From assembly GCF_014692675.1 (NCBI RefSeq), contig NZ_JABFCZ010000005.1, positions 62,001 through 126,000 of the forward strand: a stretch of 64,000 bases of DNA, given 5' to 3'. Of this stretch, positions 41,308 to 48,954 are shown in pieces. The stretch comes from Roseibium aggregatum. GTDB lineage: Bacteria > Pseudomonadota > Alphaproteobacteria > Rhizobiales > Stappiaceae. The stretch's first letter is position 1, and each line of letters begins with the position of its first letter. The translations under genes were made by a program, and so were the position numbers. The notes under the pieces are model-generated. The model saw only the letters and a list, made by a program, of their open reading frames with translations. It made no database searches and was not told where the DNA came from.

Positions 41308-41438
41308 GAACCGCTTTTCCGTTTTGACTGTTGTCCCGGGGATCGGGAAATGTCGTCTTTAGCAGGTTCCGGCCTTATTTCACAACTCCATTGACTATGC
41401 CGGCCTCGCAAAGTCGGAAGCTGTATTTCCCGGAAAGC

Positions 41439-42245
41439 CTATTCGAATGAACAACTGACCTTCCCGAAAGTGCCGAAATCGGCCTCGATCCTTGACCCCG
41501 GAGGGCATTCCAGCGGGCGGATGAAGGAACCGGAGAGGATGATCTCGCCGGCCTTGATCTTCTGGCCGTATTGCGCCATGCGCCGGGCAAGCCAAACCAC
41601 GCTTTCCACCGGGTCATTGAGCACGCCGGCGCCGAGACCTGTTTCCTCGACATCGCCGTTATTGGTGACGATGGCCCCGACCCAGCGCAGGTCGACCGCG
41701 TCCACTGCGTGCCGTTCGTCGCCAAGGACGATACCTGCGTTGGCGGCATTGTCGGCGATGGTATCGAAGATCTTGCGGGCTTCACCGGTCTTCGGGTCCT
41801 TGCGCAGGATACGTGTGTCCAGGATCTCGATGCTGGGTGCAACGTAGTCGGTCGCAGCCATCACGTCCGCCCGGGTGACATTATCCGTCGGCACGTCCGA
41901 CTTCATGACGAAGGCAATTTCCGCTTCCATGCGCGGCTGGATGAACCGGCCTTTCGGCACGACCGCGCCATTTTCAAACAGCATGTCGTCGAACAGAATC
42001 CCGCTGTCGGGAATGTCGATATTGAGCGCCTGCTGCATCGCCTTTGACGTAAGACCGATCTTCCAGCCGATCACTTTCCGTCCGGCACCGATCTTGTGCG
42101 CGGTCAGGGCGTCCTGCACCGCATAGGCATCGTCCATGGTCATGCCCGGGTGGCGCAGCGACAAAAGGCCGATCTGCCTGCCGGAGACTTCGGCGTCATA
42201 AAGATCGCGGGCTGCCGCGGTCACATCGTCTTTCGATAGCGTCAT
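41439..42245 (-). CDS. hpaH: 2-oxo-hept-4-ene-1,7-dioate hydratase
   Basis: A 268-residue member of the MhpD/HpaH hydratase family. GWKIGLTSKAMQ, PRMEAEIAFVM and the C-terminal SGSFIRPLECPPGSRI are family blocks, with Glu residues of MEAEIAF as Mg ligands. It adds water to 2-oxohept-4-ene-1,7-dioate in the homoprotocatechuate meta-cleavage pathway, forming the substrate of the HpaI aldolase. Its start overlaps the hpaG stop. It is the last hpa gene on this strand; hpaI is not in the window, so the aldolase must be encoded elsewhere. Confidence 0.88.
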   Translation of the reverse strand: MTLSKDDVTAAARDLYDAEVSGRQIGLLSLRHPGMTMDDAYAVQDALTAHKIGAGRKVIGWKIGLTSKAMQQALNIDIPDSGILFDDMLFENGAVVPKGRFIQPRMEAEIAFVMKSDVPTDNVTRADVMAATDYVAPSIEILDTRILRKDPKTGEARKIFDTIADNAANAGIVLGDERHAVDAVDLRWVGAIVTNNGDVEETGLGAGVLNDPVESVVWLARRMAQYGQKIKAGEIILSGSFIRPLECPPGSRIEADFGTFGKVSCSFE

Positions 42246-43102
42246 GCCTCGTCCTCCACGCCGTTGCGCAGCATGCCGATGCCTTCAGCCTCGATTTCCA
42301 CCACATCGCCGGGTTTGAGATAAACCGGCGGATCGAAGCGGGCACCGGCCCCGGTCGGTGTGCCGGTGACGATGATGTCGCCGGGCTTAAGTGTGGTGAA
42401 CGTCGAGATGTATTCGATCTGGCGGGGAATCGGAAACAACATCCGGCTGGTCCGATCGTCCTGACGCAGCTCGCCGTTGACCCTGGTGGTGATCCGCACG
42501 TCCTCAAGCTGCTCCCTGGATTTGAACGGAACGAGCCAGGGCCCCATGGCGCCGGACTGATCGAAGTTCTTGCCCTGGGTCACGTTGAATTTCGCATGGC
42601 GGACCCAGTCCCTGAGCGTGCCTTCATTGCAGAGCGTGACGGCGGCGATATGGTCATAGGCGTCCGCCTGCGAAATGTGCCGGCCGCCCTTGCCGATGAT
42701 GATGGCGATCTCGCCCTCGTAATCCAGTTTGTCGGACGCCTTCGGCCGGATCAGGGGACGGTCGTGACCGGTGAACGAACCCGGGAAGCGGACGAACAGG
42801 GACATGTTCGGCAGGGCTTCCTGGCCGTCCTTGTATTCCGCGTTCCGGTCCGGGAAGTTGACGCCGACACAGATGATTTTTTCCGGCGCCGGCACGGGGA
42901 TTTCATAGGCGAAGCTGCCGTTGGGATGAGTAACGGCTTTGCCCTCCGCAGCCTTTTCCAGCTCCGAAATCGCATCCGCGGCGAACACCTCCCGCATAGT
43001 CGGCCACTGCGGAAACCGGGGCGACAAGGCGATCATGCCCCCGTCGGTCACGGCACCGTAAAAGGTCTCTCCATTGGCGGTATAGGTTGCGAACTTGGTC
43101 AT
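42242..43102 (-). CDS. hpaG: Fumarylacetoacetate hydrolase family isomerase/decarboxylase
   Basis: A 286-residue FAH-fold protein. The metal-binding block DYEGEIAIIIGKGGRHI, the substrate loop and the end TGTPTGAGARFDPPVYLKPGDVVEIE are intact. In this operon it fits HpaG (HpcE), which decarboxylates 5-oxopent-3-ene-1,2,5-tricarboxylate and isomerises the product. The E. coli enzyme is a two-domain fusion; this one is a single unit that would do both steps or need a partner. The start ATG 43102 overlaps the decarboxylase stop. Another FAH-family hydrolase role is possible but unlikely in this setting. Confidence 0.82.
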   Translation of the reverse strand: MTKFATYTANGETFYGAVTDGGMIALSPRFPQWPTMREVFAADAISELEKAAEGKAVTHPNGSFAYEIPVPAPEKIICVGVNFPDRNAEYKDGQEALPNMSLFVRFPGSFTGHDRPLIRPKASDKLDYEGEIAIIIGKGGRHISQADAYDHIAAVTLCNEGTLRDWVRHAKFNVTQGKNFDQSGAMGPWLVPFKSREQLEDVRITTRVNGELRQDDRTSRMLFPIPRQIEYISTFTTLKPGDIIVTGTPTGAGARFDPPVYLKPGDVVEIEAEGIGMLRNGVEDEA

Positions 43103-44517
43103 TGTGTCTCCAGGGCACGGGCGATTTCGGTGATGACGTCGAAGGCGGTCGAGACGTCGGCCTCGGTGCAGTCGAACTGGCCGACCTGAAAGCGGATCGC
43201 CTTCTTGCCCTCGAAAATGGTTTGCGTGAGGTAGATCCGGCCGTCGTCGTTGATGGCATCGACGAGGTGCTGATTGAGGCTGTCGAGATCCGTGGCGCCC
43301 TGCGGCGTGTAGCGGAAGGAAAACAGGGACAGCACCGGCTCGGTGACGATTTCGAAATCGGGTTCCTTGCGCAGTCTTTCGGCGAGGGTTTTTGACCAGG
43401 TGACATGGTTGCGGATCCGTTGGCGCAGGTCTTCCAGGCCGTAGCTGCGGATCAGGAACCAGAGTTTCAGCGCCCGGAAGCGCCGGCCGAGGGGCACCGA
43501 CCATTCGGAATAATTGATCATCCCGTCATGGCCGTGGGTTTTGAGATACTCGGGCCGGATCGCCAGCGTGCGCACCAGGTCGTCCGGGTTTTTCAGGAAA
43601 TGGGCGGAACAGTCGAACTGGGCGCCGAGCCACTTGTGCGGATTGAAGACCATGGAATCCACGCCGTCCACGCCCTGCCACAGATCCCGGAATTCCGGAA
43701 CGATCATGGCGGCACCCGCCCAGGCCGCATCGAGATGGGTGTAAAGACCGAATTCCTGGGCCACCTCGACGATGGCGGCAACATCATCCGATCCGCCGAC
43801 ACTGGTGCCGCCGGTGCTCAGGATAATGCCGGCCGGTTTGAAGCCCGCCTTGAGATCCGAATTGATCGCCGCCCGTAGCGCGTCCGGTTTCATGCCGCGC
43901 CGTTGGCCTTCGACTTGGATCCGGATGAGGTTGTCCTGACCGATGCCGGAAACCCACATCGCGCGGTCGACGGAAGTGTGCACTTCGCCGGAGGCGTAGA
44001 TGCGCAGGCGCGGTTGGTCGAACAGGCCTTGCCGATTGCCCTCCCAGCCAAGAGCCTTCTCGCGCATGGTCAGGACGGCCGCCAGGGTCGCCGAGGAGGC
44101 GCTGTCCTGGATGACCCCGGCAAAGGTGTCGGGCAGCCCGACGGCCTGTCGCAGCCAGTCGAGCATGCGGGTTTCCATCTCGGTCGCCGCCGGCGAGGTC
44201 TGCCAGAGCATGCATTGGGCCGCCATGGTGGAGACGATATATTCCGCCAAGACCGATGGCGGGGCGGCATTCGCCGGAAAGTAGGCGAAAAAGCGCGGGT
44301 GCTGCCAATGGGTCATGCCCGGCAGCACCAGGTTTTCGAAGTCCGCGAAAATCGCGTCCATCGGTTCGCCGGTTTCTGGCGGCGATTGCGGCAGGCGGGC
44401 AAGCAGATCCCCCGGTTTTACCTGTGCCCGGACCGGGCGGTTACGCAGGCCCTTGTGATAGGCCGCGCCCCAGTCCGCGATCCGGCGTCCCCAGCGGGCG
44501 AAATCCTCCCAGTTCAT
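43099..44517 (-). CDS. Aromatic-L-amino-acid decarboxylase family PLP enzyme
   Basis: A 472-residue group II PLP decarboxylase related to DOPA/tyrosine decarboxylase. The Schiff-base lysine is K295 (FNPHKWLG), the PLP-stacking His is H180 (GEVHTSVDRA), and the Asp of HLDAAWAG binds the pyridine nitrogen. The mobile loop has Y324 (PEYLKTHG), the residue that distinguishes decarboxylases from aldehyde synthases (Phe). It sits inside the hpa operon, overlapping hpaG and 9 bases after hpaD. It probably forms tyramine or dopamine, feeding hydroxyphenylacetates to the pathway. The oxidase for the amine is not visible. Confidence 0.86.
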   Translation of the reverse strand: MNWEDFARWGRRIADWGAAYHKGLRNRPVRAQVKPGDLLARLPQSPPETGEPMDAIFADFENLVLPGMTHWQHPRFFAYFPANAAPPSVLAEYIVSTMAAQCMLWQTSPAATEMETRMLDWLRQAVGLPDTFAGVIQDSASSATLAAVLTMREKALGWEGNRQGLFDQPRLRIYASGEVHTSVDRAMWVSGIGQDNLIRIQVEGQRRGMKPDALRAAINSDLKAGFKPAGIILSTGGTSVGGSDDVAAIVEVAQEFGLYTHLDAAWAGAAMIVPEFRDLWQGVDGVDSMVFNPHKWLGAQFDCSAHFLKNPDDLVRTLAIRPEYLKTHGHDGMINYSEWSVPLGRRFRALKLWFLIRSYGLEDLRQRIRNHVTWSKTLAERLRKEPDFEIVTEPVLSLFSFRYTPQGATDLDSLNQHLVDAINDDGRIYLTQTIFEGKKAIRFQVGQFDCTEADVSTAFDVITEIARALETQ

Positions 44518-44526
44518 AGTGTCTCC

Positions 44527-45507
44527 TCAGGGTGCGATGATCGGTTGCGCGGCGAGCGTCGGTTCCAGGACTTCGGCGCCGGTGAACAGGGAACCTTCCT
44601 CGAACCAGCTTCTGGGAGCCGGGGCGCCCCAAAGGGTCTGGCGCTGCGGATCCTTCAGGTCCCATTTGATCGGCTCCAGGTCCGGATCGACGGTCTGGTA
44701 GTCGGAACAGTAAATCTCGATCCGGTGCCCGTCCGGGTCGCGGATATAGAGGAAGAAAGCATTGGAAATGCCGTGCCGTCCAGGGCCTCGCTCGATGTTG
44801 TCGACCCAGCCCGTGGTGGACATCAGGTCCAGGAGGTCGATGATATTGAGCGGGGTCGGCACCCAGAAGGCGGTGTGATGCAGGCGCGGACCTCTGCCGT
44901 TGGTAAAGGCGATGTCGTGGACACCGCCCTTGCGGTGGGTCCAGGCGGCCCACAGGCGTCCGCTGACTTCGTCCTCGGTATATTCGGTCACGCGGAAGCC
45001 GATCTCGTTGTAGAAGGCGACCGAGGCATCGACATCCGGCGAGAAGCAGTTGAAGTGGTCGATGCGCAGCGGTTTGACGCCCCTGTAGAGTGCATATTTC
45101 TGATGGATCGGTTCCAGCCGGTCCATGCGTGCATAAAACTCCAGCGGGGTGCCGAAATTGTCGCGGGTGCGGAAGGTGCGGGACTGGTACGGACGCTCGA
45201 CCGATTCAACCGGCAGATCCTTCGACTTGAAGAAATGCGCGGCCTTTTCAAGGTCTTCCTCGTCGAAGACCTTGAAACCGAGTTCACAGGCGCGCGCTTC
45301 TGCAGCCTGTCTCAGGACGATGCAATGGTGGCCGCGTTCTTCCATGGCGCGCAGATAGATCGCATCTTCGGTCTGGTCGGTGATCTGCAGTCCGAGCGTA
45401 TCGACATAAAAAGCCTTGCTCTTGGCCAGGTCCGTCACGCCGAATTCGACATGGCTCAATCGGACGATGTTGAACGGCGGATAGAGGTTCGGAGCCGGTA
45501 TCGGCAT
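44527..45507 (-). CDS. hpaD: 3,4-dihydroxyphenylacetate 2,3-dioxygenase (VOC type)
   Basis: A 326-residue type I extradiol dioxygenase. Two vicinal-oxygen-chelate modules are present; the C-terminal one carries the metal ligands His151 (RIDHFNCFS), His210 or 211 (RLHHTAFW) and Glu264 (HRIEIY). It cleaves homoprotocatechuate to 5-carboxymethyl-2-hydroxymuconate semialdehyde. It resembles the Brevibacterium and Arthrobacter enzymes, not the unrelated E. coli LigB-type HpaD. It follows hpaE by 23 bases in the operon. Whether the metal is Fe or Mn cannot be told. Confidence 0.87.
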   Translation of the reverse strand: MPIPAPNLYPPFNIVRLSHVEFGVTDLAKSKAFYVDTLGLQITDQTEDAIYLRAMEERGHHCIVLRQAAEARACELGFKVFDEEDLEKAAHFFKSKDLPVESVERPYQSRTFRTRDNFGTPLEFYARMDRLEPIHQKYALYRGVKPLRIDHFNCFSPDVDASVAFYNEIGFRVTEYTEDEVSGRLWAAWTHRKGGVHDIAFTNGRGPRLHHTAFWVPTPLNIIDLLDLMSTTGWVDNIERGPGRHGISNAFFLYIRDPDGHRIEIYCSDYQTVDPDLEPIKWDLKDPQRQTLWGAPAPRSWFEEGSLFTGAEVLEPTLAAQPIIAP

Positions 45508-45530
45508 TGGTTTCTTCCCTTTTATCTCTG

Positions 45531-47042
45531 TTATGCGCCAAGCCGCGGAATGGCGTGCTGGCCGGTCGCAAAACCGATGTGTTTCTGTTCCATGTAGAAT
45601 TCGAACGACCAGTCGCCGCCGTCGCGGCCGATGCCGCTGGCCTTGACGCCGCCGAAGGGCGTCGGCAGGTGACGGACATTCTCCGAGTTCACCCAGATCA
45701 TGCCGGCCTCCAGCTTCCCGGTGAACCGCAGCGCGCGGCTCAGATCGTTGGTCCAGACGTAGCCGGTCAGGCCGTACTCGACGGCGTTGGCCAGTTCCAA
45801 AGCTTCCTCTTCGGTCTTGAAGCGGATCGAGGTCAGCACCGGTCCGAAGATCTCCTCCTGGGCAATGCGCATGTCGTTGCTGGCGCCGGTAAACAGGGTC
45901 GGGCGCACGAACCAGCCGGTGTCGCCCGCACGCTCACCGCCCGCGGCAACCGTCGCACCGCCCTCGCGGGCGATGTCGAAATAGCTGGTGACCTTGTCGA
46001 AATGGGTCTTGTGGATCAGCGGGCCGATTTCGGTTTTCGGATCGAGCGGGTGACCCACCCGGATATTGTTGACCCGCTCGACAAGCTTGGCCTCGAATTC
46101 ATCCGCGATCGTGTCCTGCACCAGCAGCCGGGAGGACGACGTGCAGCGTTCGCCGTTGAGCGAGTAGATCATGAAGATCGCCGCATCGAGCGCCCGGTCG
46201 AGATCCGCGTCGTCGAATACGATCACCGGGTTCTTGCCGCCGAGCTCGAAGTGCACCCGCTTCAGGGTGTCGGCACCCTGTTTCATGATCATGGAGCCGG
46301 TCTTGCTTTCGCCGACAAAGGCGATCGCCTTGATGTCCGGGTGTTCGGTCAGCGCCTTGCCTGCGTCTTCGCCGAAGCCGTTGACCAGGTTCCAGACACC
46401 CGCCGGCAGGCCGGCCTCTTCGGCGATCTCCATCAGGATGCGGGCGGTGACCGGGGAGAACTCGGCCGGCTTGTGCACGACGGTGCAGCCTGCGGCCAGC
46501 GCCGGAGCGATCTTCCAGGTCGACAGCATGAACGGCGTGTTCCACGGCGTGATCACGCCGACCGGGCCGATCGGTACCCGGGTGGTCACGTTCAACAGAG
46601 TGGGCGAGGGCAGGGCCTGGCCGTCGCGGGCCGCCGGTGCCCTATCGGCAAAGAAGCGGAAATTCTCCGCTCCGCGGATGGCGGCCTTGGACATGAAGCG
46701 CAGCGCCTGGCCCGTGTCCCAGCATTCGCAGAAGGCGATTTCCTCGGCCCGTTCCACGATCCTGTCGGCAATCCGGTGCAGCACCTTCTTGCGCTCTGTC
46801 GCGGCGAAATCGCGCCAGGCCGGAAAGGCCTCCTTGGCAGCCTTTGCAGCCGCATCGATGTCTTCGGCACCGCCCCGGGCGACCTGGCAGATCAGGCTGT
46901 CGTCGACGGGGGAGCGGGTTTCGAAGGTGGCGCCGGCTTTGGCCGGAACGGCCTTGCCGCCGATCTGGTTGAGGACACCGCCGTCCTGAAACCGCTTCAG
47001 ATAGCCGGCCAGTTTTTCGATGTTCTTGTTGAGGTCGGACAT
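45531..47042 (-). CDS. hpaE: 5-carboxymethyl-2-hydroxymuconate semialdehyde dehydrogenase
   Basis: A 503-residue aldehyde dehydrogenase with catalytic Glu266 (HFELGGKNP) and nucleophile Cys300 (LNGERCTSSSR). The cofactor-binding KPAE motif is intact. It oxidises the ring-cleavage semialdehyde to 5-carboxymethyl-2-hydroxymuconate using NAD. The position between hpaF and hpaD supports this specificity over other ALDHs. The gap to hpaF is three bases, so it is in the same operon. Confidence 0.88.
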   Translation of the reverse strand: MSDLNKNIEKLAGYLKRFQDGGVLNQIGGKAVPAKAGATFETRSPVDDSLICQVARGGAEDIDAAAKAAKEAFPAWRDFAATERKKVLHRIADRIVERAEEIAFCECWDTGQALRFMSKAAIRGAENFRFFADRAPAARDGQALPSPTLLNVTTRVPIGPVGVITPWNTPFMLSTWKIAPALAAGCTVVHKPAEFSPVTARILMEIAEEAGLPAGVWNLVNGFGEDAGKALTEHPDIKAIAFVGESKTGSMIMKQGADTLKRVHFELGGKNPVIVFDDADLDRALDAAIFMIYSLNGERCTSSSRLLVQDTIADEFEAKLVERVNNIRVGHPLDPKTEIGPLIHKTHFDKVTSYFDIAREGGATVAAGGERAGDTGWFVRPTLFTGASNDMRIAQEEIFGPVLTSIRFKTEEEALELANAVEYGLTGYVWTNDLSRALRFTGKLEAGMIWVNSENVRHLPTPFGGVKASGIGRDGGDWSFEFYMEQKHIGFATGQHAIPRLGA

Positions 47043-47045
47043 GTT

Positions 47046-47432
47046 TCAGGAATCCTTCAGGTACTTGCGGATTGTTCCGGTCTTGGGCGAAAGCTCCGGA
47101 TCGATGTCGCGCATTTCAAATGAGATCGCGAGCGACCGGCTTTCGAGCGTGGGAGCGAGATAGGACGTGATGGCGGCGAACATTTCCTCCGTAGAGGCCT
47201 TTTTTACCTCGTCGGACCGGCCGCCTCTCAGCCGCAGGGAGATGTCGATAAAGGCGTGATCCGGATTGCCGTCGGCTATGGCGTAGAAATCCGCCTTGAA
47301 GGCCCGGACCCGGATTCCCGGTGTCGGGAAGGCGTCGATACCCGCCGCCGTTTTGCGCAGGTGCTCGCAAAAGGCGGCCATGTCGAGCGTGTCTTCTAGA
47401 TTGGCCGAATATTCGATGATGATATGGGGCAC
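47046..47432 (-). CDS. hpaF: 5-carboxymethyl-2-hydroxymuconate delta-isomerase
   Basis: A 128-residue tautomerase. After removal of the initiator, Pro1 (MPHIIIEYSANLED) is the catalytic base. Family blocks FKADFYAIADGNPDHAFIDISLRLRGGR follow. It isomerises 5-carboxymethyl-2-hydroxymuconate to the 2-oxo form. The start is GTG 47432 with GGGAGG five bases before it. It is the first gene of the leftward hpa operon, transcribed from a promoter with TTGACA and TAACAT (17-base spacer) whose -10 lies in a palindrome. Confidence 0.88.
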   Translation of the reverse strand: MPHIIIEYSANLEDTLDMAAFCEHLRKTAAGIDAFPTPGIRVRAFKADFYAIADGNPDHAFIDISLRLRGGRSDEVKKASTEEMFAAITSYLAPTLESRSLAISFEMRDIDPELSPKTGTIRKYLKDS

Positions 47433-47452
47433 GTTAGCCTCCCGTGCTTTTA

Positions 47453-47490
47453 TTATTTAAGATGTTAAATAAATGGAGCGCGCTTGTCAA
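47453..47490 (-). promoter_or_regulatory. hpa promoter and HpaR operator
   Basis: On the minus strand, TTGACA (47490-47485), 17 bases, TAACAT (47467-47462). A perfect palindrome, TTATTTAA-GATG-TTAAATAA (47453-47472), covers the -10 and start site. This is the expected site of repression by the divergent MarR-type HpaR. Confidence 0.7.
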
Positions 47491-47534
47491 TCAATGGGTA
47501 TGAATCTTTGAAATAAGCCGATATTTATCAGGTT

Positions 47535-47987
47535 ATGGACGGAGAATCAGACAGCAACAATGACCGCAAATTGCCTTCAACAGCGCGGTCCTTGCCGATT
47601 GCCTTGATCCGGGCGCGCGAAAAAGTCATGGGCCCGATCAGGGAAATGCTGTCGAACTCCGGTCTGACCGAACAACAATGGCGCATTCTGCGGGTTCTGG
47701 ACGAACTGGGTCCTCTGGATTCGACCAAACTGTCGGAAAATGCCAGCCTGCTGTTACCGAGCCAGACCCGGATTGTCCAGACCCTGGTTGAAAAGGGACT
47801 GGTGACCCGCCAGGCCGACCCGTCCGACCGCCGCCGCCAGACGGTGGCCATAACGTCGTCCGGCCAACAGATCATTCTCGACAATCTGGATGAGGCGCAG
47901 CGGATCGCCGCGCATATCGAGACCGTGCTCGGCAAGGAGACCGTGGACCGGCTGCTCGATATCCTGGAAGAGTTCGACCGCCTGTAA
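47535..47987 (+). CDS. hpaR: MarR-type repressor HpaR
   Basis: A 150-residue MarR-family protein. The winged helix includes LTEQQWRILRVLDELGPLDSTKLSENASLLLPSQTRIVQTLVEKGLV and the wing ADPSDRRRQTVAIT. It is divergent from hpaF, which is the normal arrangement for HpaR, the repressor of homoprotocatechuate degradation released by hydroxyphenylacetates. The ribosome-binding site is weak (CAGG). A palindrome in the shared 102-base gap is the likely operator. Its stop is 15 bases from that of the convergent GntR gene. Confidence 0.86.
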   Translation: MDGESDSNNDRKLPSTARSLPIALIRAREKVMGPIREMLSNSGLTEQQWRILRVLDELGPLDSTKLSENASLLLPSQTRIVQTLVEKGLVTRQADPSDRRRQTVAITSSGQQIILDNLDEAQRIAAHIETVLGKETVDRLLDILEEFDRL

Positions 47988-48002
47988 GCGGCGGGCCGCG
48001 GT

Positions 48003-48755
48003 CTATTTCGAATACAGCATGGAATAGTTGACGGTCGCGTGGGAATGCTCGCGCATCATCGCCTCTGCCCGTGCCGGGTCTCTTTTCGTGATAGCGTCGA
48101 ACACGATCAGGTGCTGGCCGTGACCGATGGTGAGACGCTGAAACTCCATGTCGAAGTTTTCCGAATTGAAGACCAGGGTGCCGGGCTTGAGGAGAGGCAG
48201 GTTCTCAAGGCGGGTCAGCGTGAAGGGGACGAAGGCGTTGTCGCAGGCGTCCAGGATCGTCTCGTGAAAAAGCGTGTTGGCTTCCTGATACATGTCGACG
48301 CCGCAGTCGTCATGGGCCCCGATCAGGCGTACGGCGTCCGCGGTCATTTGCAGGGACCGGCGCAATTTGAGCTCCACATCCGGAGCAAGGCCGCTCATGG
48401 CCAGGCGGCGGGCAGCCAGCCCCTCCAGGACGCCCCGGACTTCATAGGCCTTGGACAGATCGTCGAAATCCAGGTCGCAGACCGTGTAGCCCCGGCCGTC
48501 GCGTTTGCGGATGAGGCCCTCGACTTCAAGGGTCTTGAGCGCCAGCCGGATGGGAGTCCGTGAGATCTTCAACAGGGATGACAGGCCGACTTCGGTGATC
48601 TTGGCCCCCGAAGGAATGCTGCCGTCCATGATCAGCCTGCGGAGCGCCGTCAGCACCCGTTTGTCGGATGTCGTTGGGTGTCCATTGGAGTTTGAAGTCC
48701 CGTCGAGGGACTCGATTGCCTCAAGTACCGGCTCACTATCCGCATAACTTTTCAT
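48003..48755 (-). CDS. GntR family regulator, FCD domain
   Basis: A 250-residue regulator with an N-terminal winged helix (about 30-95; SDKRVLTALRRLIMDGSIPSGAKI, then SRTPIRLALKTLEVEGLI) and an FCD ligand domain (about 105-240). It is divergent from the livK-type importer and likely represses it. Three TGGATMCA sites lie in the gap. The start ATG 48755 is the only good one; a much longer frame to 49307 runs through the promoter and livK and was rejected. A TTGACA/TATAGT promoter predicts transcription beginning at or next to the ATG, implying a leaderless or nearly leaderless mRNA. Confidence 0.85.
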   Translation of the reverse strand: MKSYADSEPVLEAIESLDGTSNSNGHPTTSDKRVLTALRRLIMDGSIPSGAKITEVGLSSLLKISRTPIRLALKTLEVEGLIRKRDGRGYTVCDLDFDDLSKAYEVRGVLEGLAARRLAMSGLAPDVELKLRRSLQMTADAVRLIGAHDDCGVDMYQEANTLFHETILDACDNAFVPFTLTRLENLPLLKPGTLVFNSENFDMEFQRLTIGHGQHLIVFDAITKRDPARAEAMMREHSHATVNYSMLYSK

Positions 48756-48761
48756 TGGAGC

Positions 48762-48801
48762 ACTATAATTTTTGGATACATATAGTGTCAATATGGATCC
48801 A
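48762..48801 (-). promoter_or_regulatory. gntR promoter with two operator half sets
   Basis: Minus strand TTGACA (48791-48786), 18 bases, TATAGT (48767-48762). TGGATACA (48773-48780) lies in the spacer and TGGATCCA (48794-48801) just upstream of the -35. The two are 21 bases apart, two helical turns. Confidence 0.6.
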
Positions 48802-48858
48802 ATTATGGGTCTGTTTGACGGCAATATCCGCAAAAACTGAGAGAAACGAGAAATACTC

Positions 48859-48886
48859 TTGTCATTCTGGATCCAGAATGCATAAA
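48859..48886 (+). promoter_or_regulatory. livK promoter with embedded operator
   Basis: TTGTCA (48859-48864), 16 bases, CATAAA (48881-48886). The spacer holds a perfect 18-base palindrome, CATTCTGGATCCAGAATG (48863-48880). Its TGGATCCA core is 74 bases (seven turns) from the copy at 48794. The placement fits repression by the FCD regulator. Confidence 0.65.
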
Positions 48887-48954
48887 TTCGGGCGGTTGGC
48901 GCCCAGGCTTCGGGAGACATGCACGAGGCGCCGGTCTGCTCAGGGAGGAGTGAC

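Noticed and set aside
47988-48002. Shared terminator between the convergent hpaR and gntR genes
   Set aside because: Only 15 bases separate the stops and no stem with a U-tract was found.
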